A DNA stretch of 64,000 nucleotides, taken from assembly GCA_037039925.1 (NCBI GenBank), contig JAXRKP010000248.1:283501-347500 (forward strand). The letters are read 5' to 3'. This document shows, piece after piece, positions 24,401-36,400 of this stretch. This DNA is from Doris montereyensis. Lineage: Eukaryota; Mollusca; Gastropoda; Nudibranchia; Dorididae. The translations under genes were made by a program, and so were the position numbers. The notes beneath the pieces are model-generated. The model was not told where the DNA came from, made no database searches, and was given only the letters and a program-made list of their open reading frames with translations. Each line of letters opens with the position of its first letter. Positions within the stretch are counted from its first letter, which is position 1.

Positions 24401-27400
24401 TTTAGGAGACTAATGAAAACTTCTTGATTGCAAAGGTTTTTATATTTTTAATTTGATTTGATTACCTACATCCACAACATAGGTTATTTCAGGGGTCTCA
24501 GTAGGATTTTCAAGTTTGCCAGGACTGCCCTCTTAACAGCCAAAGGATCTATATGCGCATGGAGTAAATTCCATCAAATGCATTCTTGCAATCTTATTAT
24601 TCACCAAGTTGAAGATGCTATAGTTAGCATAGTAGCTAGATTTAATGTCAAAGCCACCTCTAGATGGTGGTGTTTATGAAGAAACATATTCTTACATCCT
24701 GATCTAGGTATGTATTCAAAAGATATTGATAAGTCTTGGGTGCAAATAATCAAAGAAGAAATAGTAAAAGATCTATTTTTTTTAGTCTCCAAAATTGTTG
24801 GCATGCATGCCTGTTTTACCAACAATAAAGTGAAACATGTTTTCTAAAAGGAAATATGTTTTAACTGAATAGTTAACTATCAAGAGGCGGACTTTTTCTA
24901 GAAAGTATCTAACCTTTCATTAGATACTTTCTAGAAAAAGACTGCTTCTTGATGGTTAACTCTTCCGTTTAAGATTCTATACACTTTGACAATTTCCATT
25001 CTTAATGCTTCAAGGGAATCCTATTCTTTGCAAGAGTATCTTCTTTCTTCCTTCTTTTTAAAAATTGTTATCGCAAGAACCGGGCAGTGGACAGGTAAGC
25101 ACCTGTACGGGGAGTAGATGATCCCACCTTCCACGAGTCTCCTGCTGCCTTGCAGGTCGGTCTTGACTGACCAAAGGCTAAGGGAGTTAACCCTGACAGA
25201 AAATAACAAGGCCTGGTAGGGGCCCTCAAGGTGGCAGCCCCACCATCTACCTAGGGTACAGTGGGCTAATCCCCTGCTTATCCGAAACCTAACTGATGCA
25301 GAGAAATAAATATAATGTAACCGTCTTGACCTTTCAACGACGAAAATGGAAACAAACACGGACTGTGATTTTTGGAACATGGAACGTCAGGGCAATTAAT
25401 GGAAAAGAGTTAGAATTAGTTGACGAAATTGAAAAATTCAAAGTAGACATTTTGGCTATTACAGAAACAAAGAAAAAAGGACAAGGAATAGAAAATGTAG
25501 GACCAAATCATATTTTAATCTTCTCAGGAGTAGGTCTCCTAGTGCATAAAAGGCATGAAAAGCTACTAGAAAGCTGGAAATTTATAAGCCCACGGCTATT
25601 AGAGGTAAATATTAAACCAAAAGGAAGAAAAATTAAATTATTAATAGCTTATGGACCAAACGAAGACGCCACTAAAGAGGAAAAAGATACCTTGAAAAAT
25701 GATTTACAAATAGCTGCAGAAAATCTTAAACACAAACAGGAACTAATGGTTTTGAAGATTTAAACGCTAGAGAAGGCAACAATATAGAAACATCAGAAGG
25801 AGTAAAAGGTAAAGAAGGAGAGACAACAACTTCTCCAAATGGAGAGAGACTAATAGATTTTTGCCTAAAGAATAACATGAAAATAGCTAACACCTTTTTT
25901 CCTCATAAAGATATCCACAAATATACAAGAGTAAATGAAGACACGTGTGAAAAGTCAATCATAGACTATATAATAGTTAGCAGCTCCCTTTTTACAGTAC
26001 ATTGGCTGCAAGAGTAAACAGAGGAGCAGAAATATTTAGTGATCATCACCTAGTGATTGCCAAAATGAGATTACTGACTGAAGAAAACAAACAGAAAAGG
26101 AAAGAGAAAAAAGCTACTAAACTCAAAATAGAAAAACTAAATAAACCAATAGTAATACAGATATACCAATCTAGGATAAAAAGATGTATCAGTGAAAGAC
26201 AGATGGATCTGAATGATAGCACAATAGAAGAAAAGTGGCAATTGTATAAAGAAACACGCATCGGTTGTACTGAAGAGGTATGTGGTAGGAAACAAATTAA
26301 AGGAGATGGGAAAAGAACAGCATGGTGGAATGAGAATGTCAAAACTAAGATCAAAGAAAAGAAGGATGCCTGGAAAAAATACTTGCAAGCAAAAAGACCA
26401 GAGGATAGGATAGATTACGTGAATAAAAGAACTATCGCCAAAGAGGAAGTGAGGAAAGCAAAACAGGAACAATGGGAAGAGTTTGGACAAAGACTTCAAG
26501 AAAGCTATCAAGGAAATCAAAAGCTGTTCTGGGGGGCAATGAAGAGCATGAGAAAGACCAAAGCATGTCCAATATGATAAATTAAGAATGCAAAAGAAGA
26601 AATAATGAAAGAAGACACGAAATCATGGAAGCGTGGAGAAAGTATTTTCAACAAATACATAATCCGTTCAGAACATATGAAACAAGGAGTAAAGATCAAT
26701 TAGTAAGAGTAACAAGTAATCCAGATGAGACAGCTGAAGATGTAGATATATCAATGGAAGAAATCCAAACAGCTATAAGAAAAGTGAAATTAGGAAAAGC
26801 CCCAGGAGCAGATCAAGTTTATCCAGAAATGATTAAAAACCAAGGGAGAGAGGCATACAAACTACTACATGCAATATGCCAACAAGCATGGAAGTCCAAA
26901 CAGGTGCCAGACGACTGGAAGAAGGGAATGGTAGTACCAATATGTAAGAAAGGATCAACTATGGAATGCTCAAACTATAGAGGATATCACTACTTAGCGT
27001 ACCAGGAAAAACGTATGCCAGGATACTGGAAATGAGACTAAAGAAAAGAGTAGAGGATCAGATTGAAGAGTATCAGAGTGGATTTAGACCAGGAAGAAGT
27101 GTACAAGACCACATATTTACAATTAGACAAATAATAGAAAAGGCGTTTGACACTGTGAGGAGGGACGAACTATGGCATTCCTTAAAAGAACAAATGTAGA
27201 GCAAAATTTAATAGAAGCCATTAAACGTTTTCACAATAAACCAACATGTGCAGTGAGAGTAGCTGGAAACACATCTGCAGAATTTGATGTAGATATAGGG
27301 GTAAGACAGGGTTGTATCTAAGTCCTCTTTTGTTTATCAGATTTATGGATTCAGTCACAAAGGCTTCTTCAAAAATGAAGAAAATGAATGTAGGTATGTG

Positions 27401-30400
27401 GAAGCTCAAACCAGTAAATGTATCAATGCTTTCATTTGCCGATGATTTATTTCTGTTTGGAAAATCAGAAAGTGACCTTCAGTCAAATATCAACATTATG
27501 AACAATGAACTAAATAAAAGAGGAATGAGAGTAAATGCAAAGAAAACCAAAACAATGCTAGTAACTAGGAAGCTAAAACACAAAAGTTCACAGCTACAAT
27601 TACTTAGGAGTAATGATTAACTCAGAGGGAAAACTAAGAAAAAGAAATCAGCCTGAGAATCCAAAAGGCAAATGCAATATATAACCATCTAGGAAAGGCA
27701 TTTGTAGGTAAACAAGAGTTGTCAACAAAAACCAAAATGGCAGTATACAACACAGTTTATTGTCCTACTCTTCTCTATGGCAGTGAAACCTGAACCTTAG
27801 ACAGTCGAGAATACAGTAGAGTACAGGCAGCTGAAATGAAATATCTAAGAAGATTAGTAAGGAAAATTAAAAGAGACAAAATCAGAAACACAACAATAAG
27901 AGATCAAACCAAAGTAGATGGCATAAAAACTGAGATAGAAATAAATCAATTGAGGTAGTTTGGGCATGTAAACAGAATGAATGACAATAGAATAGCTAAA
28001 TCAGTATACAGTGCTAAAGCCCAAGGTAAAAGACCAAAAGGCAGACCTCGGAGAAAGTGGGAAGAAGATATAAGAGGCATTGAAGAATAGAAATTTAACA
28101 TTTTTAGATGGAAACAGAAAATGCCAGGACAGGGCATCCTGGAGAAAGATCGTCTCGGGTATCTGAACCCATACATTGAAAGGTAGAATGGGAACTGATA
28201 AAGAAAGAAAGAAAGAAAGTCATCGCAAGATTGTGGATAAAAACTGTTTACGAAACACAGTTTGTAACACTTCACAATTTATATGAAAGCAATAAGGCAA
28301 TCTCATTTTCTTCTTTTCTTTTGACCAATAAGGATGTGACAAAAGTATCGAAAAGTAAATGAATGTTAAGTCCACATTTTTAAAAAATCTTACCCTCAAT
28401 GTATGAGGAGAAAAAAAGAGTGCCCTAAATACAAAACCTTCCTTTGCTCTATTTGCCTCTTAAATCTTAAAAAGAAACAATCAGGTTGTTTTTCTAAATT
28501 TGTCTTCAAACTACAAATCTAATATACTTTTTTATGTCACAAAATAAAATCAGACAGAGAACCAAACTCACCACTGAAGATCCTAGATATACACCACAAC
28601 TTGTCCAGAGGAGCGGAGAACACAAAATTGCCAAACAGGTAGTAGTACTGTGAGGGGATAAAAAAAGAAGTGTTAAAAATAATTTTCTTTGTTTAGATAT
28701 TTTTGTTGGTTTGTTTGCTTAGTTGAAATTTCCCTGTCCACCATATGTGGTAATCTCAGGGTGAATAAAAAGGAAACAGCAAGATGAAAGATAAGCCTAC
28801 TCAGATATTCTAAATTATAATCTTTAAATAACATTATATCTATATTATTTTTATATTAATCTGCATAAAAAAGTAACACAGCAATGAATCTCTGATTCAT
28901 AGCAATGAATCTCTGCTTCATCAAAGGCTGAAAACTGGCTTCTGTAGCTCATAAGCTTCTATAAAAATTTGTGAAGCATGGTGGCTGTCAGTGAATAAAT
29001 GAGCTAACTCAAACACCATTTAAAGCGTGCTTGTATTATTTCAAGAAAAATTCTCTGCCATAATAAGTATTTGAAATACTGTTTAAGTTATAACAAGTTA
29101 AAAGGAACAACTCCAAATATTTAGTTCTATGGCCATCCTTTTCATAGCACAACATAGATCTAGGGGTCAAAACAATAATAATGAGAAGAAAATAAAGAAT
29201 CTAAAGAATTTAAAAAATTTAGGTGGCAAAAGTGAAGAGATAGGAGTGGCAGGGAGTGGTTGCTATGAGAGAAGGATATTATTGTAGTGTTAATTATCAT
29301 ACATCATGTGTGTACTCATTTGTCAATCACATTTTAATATCTCACGTATTTGATAAATAAATTGAGTGAAAACTAAAACCAACTAAAGGTTATTGTATAC
29401 AACAGTAGAGAGCTATGGATCACAGCACATAAAATATTTTAAAACTCAAAGCTCTCCTATGGAATACACACATTTTCAATTTTTTTTCCAGATTGGGTGA
29501 CTGTTGGAATTGAAAAGAGTGGCACTAGGCAGTTCTACTATTAGTTATATTTCCCTTCACCTCCGTCTCCAAAGTTTACTGCCATGTGCCTCCACAACAG
29601 TTATTCTAGAAAAAAGTTTCTTATTCTATTCCAGTACGTTTAATGCTTTCCTTTCCTTAATGTTTAGACATTGGATTTATGATGACAGCTAGCTTACATT
29701 TATATGGTACTTTTCTTGACATGATACTATATCTTTTATTTGCTGTGAAAACATTTGTATACACTAATAATATGTAGTTCCTAAATAATGCCAAAATAAA
29801 CAAGATAGACATACCAAATGAGAATCGTACATGATCGAGTCATCAGCCCAATAAATTTGATCAGGAGGATGAAGATAAAGAGGCAAAAAACAATAATGGT
29901 TATTAACCACCTGGATGAAGAGAAAAAGACAGAAAATGAAACATGATAAAGCAACATGTTCAGCTAGTAACATTATTAAATATCTTAACAATTACATAGA
30001 GAATACAGTAGTGACCGCCTAAGTGCCTGCCGCCTAAATTTCTGTTTCGCCTAAATGCCCTCAGTGAAACCAAATTTTTCCTATATTAATTGCCCCTCTA
30101 AATGTCCGTTTGAAAACCAAGATTTTCGCCTAAATGCCTGGTCTCAACGACAACTGCAGGTATCTTTTTCTCCCAAGTATCATAAAATACGTCCATAATT
30201 GTTTAAATATTCTGTTTTTTCTTTATCTTACACGTAATCCGATCGCGAATCTAATAGGGCTTATGCCCGTCAACAATGTGCCATGCATTGCAACCATCCT
30301 TCATTACCTATCCATTGTAGGCCCTAATGTACTTAACGTTGACCAATCTTCTCTTCATAACTCCACCCAATGTACAACACATCCTTTGTCCCATTGGATC

Positions 30401-33400
30401 ACTGGTTGGCCATCGGACAATTAGAATTGAACAGTCTCCCAGACTCCACCCACATCTTTTTCTTGCTGTCGTAAGTTGCATGCAATCACCTGGCGTCTTT
30501 AGACCGGACGTTCATCGCGATTGAGGGACAAGGTGTGAACAGTCTGGCATTGGCCATATCCAATGTGAGGGGCTCACTACCTCAGCGTTAAAGAGTGTAA
30601 TGGTTTCAGGTTTCCTTTTTTCCGGCATTAAATGTTTCGTACAGCTGATGACTTTTCCAAAAACAAAGATCTGGCTATGAATCTTTTTAACATGAGGATT
30701 ATGAATCGTCAAATGAGCTCACTACCTGTAAGATGGTTTCGTTTCCTTTTTTGTTAATTTATTCACAAAAACATTGATCCTATTTGAATCGAATGAGCTT
30801 TTCTTTATCCAGCTTTTCTTCATCCAGTTTTTCTCATCCAAATTTGTATAATTATTTAAGTCATAGGTCTCGTGATTAAAGTGTGGGTTATGCCAGTTAA
30901 TGAGGAAGCATTGGATCAGGTCCTTTTTTTCTTAGCCTCCATAGAAACAACTTGAATTTTGCAGAGCTACATACAAATCTACATCTTGAAAAAAAAATGA
31001 ATAAACCAGGAAATGATTTTCAAAAAGAAGCTTCAAATCCTGGACAAAATTGGGAAGTCACTAGGAAACCCAACGTCACAGAAATAGGCCTACCCTCAAA
31101 TTGTTGCCCCTGACCTACTTTTGCGTAAATGCCCGTTTCGCCAAAATGCCCGTTTGTCTGCTTCCCAAGCATTTAGGCGGTCACTACTGTATTTCATTTC
31201 TTTCTGCTGTACTTTAATCTAAATTAGATTACAAACAGAATGGACCAACGTCTTTACTGTTACTTACTTTATCCACTCCAAGGTAGTTGTTTTTTAAACT
31301 GGAAAGACTCTAACTAACAATTAGAAGGCATGAGTCACATTGTGCCTCTCCTTAGCTTTTGAGGCCTTTCTTCTCCAGCTCATGAATACTACTCACCCAA
31401 CACTTATTGTTTCTCATTTTCACCACCTAACAACATATTTTAATCATCACGGGTGGCAATATTTCTCTGGAGCAGGGGTCTTAAGTTATGAAAAGTTTGT
31501 ATTAATGAATACAAATAAAGCAAAAAGTTTAAGGATTAACCTGTAAATTGAAAGGTCACAAAATGAAAAACAAAAACCATAAGATGCATTACACATGGTG
31601 TCCAGTGAAAAGTCAACTGAAAATTTCCTACCTCAACAGAAAAAATCCTACCTAGGAAATGAAATAATCTCCCGACGCGAGAAACGGAGAACAGTGTAAA
31701 TATTTCCATTTTCAATGCATTATTATAAATTGTCAATTCAAATCATACGTGAATGACTTTCTAGTGCATCTCAATGAAATGAAAAGTGATCACACATGTC
31801 TTTAATATTTCTCTTTGGATTAATAATATTTCAGCATTCTGAAGAAAAAAATAATTCTGATAGCTGATAGTAGTGATAGATCTACCCCTATCATTTCACA
31901 AAACATGTAAACAGTGCTAAAATGAAGAATTAAAAAAAAATCTCAATAATAAATCAAACACAAGAGTGACAATGTCATAGCCTAAACACACGCACAAATA
32001 CTTACTCAGTTTACCGAGAAGAAAATGAGGTTTGGAAGGCTTTTTTCTCTACCTTGAACTTCGCCAATTATAAATCTTCTTCTGTTCTACTTTTAGCCAA
32101 CGCCATCTCCCCCTCCCCCAACAATCTCTCTTTTTCTTTCTCAGGATCAAAAACTTAAAACTAGATCTAGATTCCCCTCCCCTAGTAAAAATCTCCATTA
32201 TATTGGCACCCACTCTTTCTTTCTTCTTCAATAAAACCGGAATCTAGATCTAGATCTAAATCTAGTATAGTACATGTTTGCCTTCTTCCCGGTTCTACCC
32301 TTTCCCACCCATGTCTACACTGTAGGGAAGACATTCGTTATTTCTCTCTTTCTCTTCCGATACCGTATGTCAGACTTAGTCACCTCTTGTTTTGCCCTCA
32401 TATGTTTTCACATTGACTTTCTTCACCCTGTCCCCTTCCCCACCTCTATTCTGCTATCAGGCCGTGCGTGCATAATATTAATATCCCTTCAATCATCCAA
32501 CCTCCTCTATTCTTACTAAACACTTGCATTTGCCTTTCGGCCATCCGTTAACTGCTCTCCATATATACTCTCTCTCTAATACTAATACACACATGCGCGA
32601 TTGGTCGCATTAAACACACACAAACATTCTGTCTAGCCTTCTTACACACACATGTGCGCGATCGGACTTAAAATATGCACATTGCCCTCTGTCCCTCTCC
32701 CGCATACAACAACGTGCGCGATCGGCTTTTTAACACACACGACATTCTTAATCTATCCAGAGGAAAAGTCAAATTGAAGAAAGGCCGTAGATATGCAGTT
32801 CATGGTATTGGTATAGACGCTAAAACTAAAGAAAGTATTGAAAACTTTGTGTCGAAATCCGATACTAATTCCCCAGGTAAACTTTATAATTCTAAAGAAG
32901 GTATCTTAATCGTTTAGTTTCAACATGAAAGAATCGCAGACAACAAAGCACGTATGACCGGAAATGGATGACAAAATGATGATTCATCGTCCACATACTT
33001 ATTTGCATTTTCCCATTTCACGGTGCCGATAATTGTTCATGTCTACTTCAATTTCCCTGATTTTCTCTCATGTTGGTCCTCAATATATCATTTCCCCTGG
33101 TATTTTCTCGATCGGGAATTTTTTTTCGTTTTCAAGGATTTCCCTGATGCATGGGAACCCTGTTTTTACTACCTGAGCCCCATTTCCAACTTGTTTTCAT
33201 ACCCAAGACATCAATTTCCGACCATTTCCGACCTGAGTATGAAAAATCCGACATATTTCCGACTTTGCTGGACACCCTGATTACAAATACAAGCATCTGA
33301 GCTTCTACTCTTATGATTATCTTTATTACATGAAGACTGAATTGAAAGGTTTTCATCCTGTTTCAAGCTAAGGAAAATATAAAGACTTCGTATTATCACA

Positions 33401-36400
33401 TTTTCATTATCTTCTTTCTCATATTTGACATGGATTTTATGTCTAAAATTAATTTTCCATGAACACTTACCTGTAATATTCCACATCATCAGAAACGTCA
33501 ATAAAGTCATTCACTCCACCCATGTATCCACGGATCTCAACATTTTTAAGGTAACCTTGAACTTTAGAAGTCCACTTTCCTATCTTGTTGATTTCAGCTA
33601 GCAACTCATTTCGAACAGAGACATCTGGTACTTTTTCACATTCTATACGGAGTTTATCTGAGAGGGGACCAGACACATCTGCAGCTATTTGGTCAAGAAT
33701 ATGTATCTGTAATATCAAATAAACACAATTAGCTTATAAGAGACAGACCACTACCTTGAAAACTTTAAAATAAAATTATAAAATGTCAACTGTAAAGTGA
33801 TGCTCTTTAGTTTTGTAAAATGGTGTTTGAAGAAACTTTGATCAGCTCCTTCAATAAACTTTGAATTTGGTAAGCAGAATCTGGTCTCTGAACTTTTTAG
33901 TCGAAAAGTTCAAGATAATGGTTTTAGTACAAAATAATGTGACATTCTGTTGAGCATTAATCTTGTTTTGAATTTCAGGATGAAGGAAATGAAATAGAAC
34001 AATTGTTCAAATAATGTCCTTGACCATCATCAAGTGGCAACTCTATTTGATTTGGATTCTAAAAAATATTTGTGACTCATTCACAGGATTTAAATTGATA
34101 TGATGAATGGAGCTTAAAAGAAAAAAGGGGAAAACATTAATGTAATTCCAGTAATTCTAATGGAAAAATAAAAACTTGGCACTCTTATAAAAAAATCTCT
34201 TTGCTCAGTGCTGAAATAGGTTGATGTTGATAATCCAAATAAACATTTTCATTTCATATTGTTAGTAACAGGGATGGGGACAACCTCTGAAAAAGGAACA
34301 AAAATCTGTATTGTGTCTATCGCCTCATTGGAAATTTCAAAATATTATCGATACAAAAATAATACAAAAAATTTAAAGAAAAAGGCCCAAATATAAAAAA
34401 TACAAATTAAAGAGACATGCCAATTTTTTCCCACCAAACTTCTGTGGCCGTGTGGTACACTACTTGCCTAGCAAGACAGGGGTTTGGGTTTTGAATTCTG
34501 GATGTGGGTAACTACCTCAGATTTTTATTTAAAGGTGAAATCAACCCATTATATGCTTGCAGTCGATTCATCATCTGATCCTATAAGACATAGGCGAAAA
34601 TTTTATAGGTCTCATGTGTACTTTGTGTAAGTTACAGATTCCTTAACAGTTAAAATAAGCTGTGGCCCCTCCCTCCCCTTGATCAGACTCAAGCCAAATA
34701 CTATTTTTTTTAAATACTAGAAACAACAACCCAAGAACAGACCAAGACCAGTAAAGCATATCTCTCCTTTTCAGATATCTTGATTTCTTTACCTCCAAAC
34801 CCACCTCTTCTCACAGACAGACACTATTCGTTCCTCCTTACTCCAGTCACTTATTTGCAGCACGTTTTTCAAATTTTCCTACTCACTCTCGCCCCTCAAT
34901 CAACATGTTATCTTGCTATATTTCCATGTTTCTTTATTCTCCAGTGACTTACTTCCCTGGACAACCCTTTACTACATGTGTCCTAAACTCCTCTTTAAAT
35001 CCCCCTCGTCTCTCCCTTTACGACACAATAACACACTTCTCTGATAACTATACCTATCTCCCCCCCCTCTATCAACAAAAGAAGATACATTATAACTTAG
35101 TAGCATACTTCAACTACCCCCCCGCCCTCCTCTCCCCAATTTCTTTTTTTTCTCTCTCAAGGAACAGTGATACAATAATAACACATTTTATCCTCTTCTC
35201 CCCCTCCTTCTGAAAACATACAATACTTCAATTGGCCAGAAGATTTACACAACATACATTCCATGTATTACTTAGGACAGGTCACTTAGAAAGAAAAAAA
35301 ATCGCTATGGAGGCACACCTTCTATCACTTGGATAAAATGTCTCCTGAGCCCATATTAAAGTTATGTAATAGAATCAAAATCATATGGAAATTTGAAACA
35401 CTATTCAACGATTAAAAACATCTAGTGAGATATCGTATCAGCAAATTGAGACATTTGGATACACACATATTTCAGGAATATCCTAATTATGTTTATCATG
35501 ATGACGGGTGAGTTTGTATAAGATAGCACACACAAAAAACAACCCATAAAACGGAGGTCCACCTTTGCGCCAAAAAAAACAACAACAAAAAAACGAAAAC
35601 CTGGGGATACTCAGAAAAACCCCATTCCTGTAGTAAGGAAAATTATTACACTTCACTGACAATTTCTTTTGCCATGACACTTAAAAACTGGCAAAATCAC
35701 TTTCTGCTTGCTGAAATTGTTAGCAATAAACACTCCTGACTGAACAAAATCCTTGAGGGAAATCTCTGTGTGTTGATAAAGCAACTTCAACAAATAAAGA
35801 GACCTGTTGAGGGGGATTTATTAGGTGGGTGGGGGGGGGGGAGATGGGAAAAGGAAGAAGAAAAGGTATATAAATTTTCTAAATTAACCTCACTTCTTCA
35901 TTGGCAGTGTCAATAGTTGAATTAACATTCACCACCGCGTCACATAGCTTTTCCACTCCTCCATGCGCTTGCTCATTTTCATAAAAACCAATACCTAAGA
36001 AGCATCTGAAGAAAGAGGAAAAATAACTCTGTTTTAATTGAATGCTTTTATATTCATTTATTCATCAGCAAAATTTTGTGAATACCCTCTATTTATATAC
36101 ATTTTCCATTGTTCTCAAATAAACTATTACATACACTTTTACAAATTTTTAAGTACCAGCAATCTAACTGCTCATCTTTATTATATAGATATACGGACAA
36201 TAGATAGCTTTTATATAAGGAATGTAAATAATCCATTAATTGACGAACCATTCATGTGAGCTAGCATGATGACATGTTTCCCCTAAAAAGACTCCCCTTT
36301 TGGGGTAACGCCGATTAAAAACTTACACAGTGAGGAAAATCATGAATCCTGCGAAAATCTTTGGACAAGCAGAGCCCCTTGTCTTTGCTGACTTTGGCTT

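Larger units (their letters stand above)
31192..33470. other. TTYH intron between exons 4 and 5 (right part)
   Basis: It includes a pyrimidine-rich stretch (32050-32520), AGATCTAG-type motifs near 32165 and 32250, GCGCGATCGG repeats (see separate entry), and an unassigned small open frame at 32675-32917. No other gene was recognised. Confidence 0.45.

Noticed and set aside
29764..29991. 75-codon minus-strand ORF over TTYH exon 5
   Set aside because: The exon is read in a different frame (WLITIIVFCLF), which matches splice phase and the TM3 pattern.
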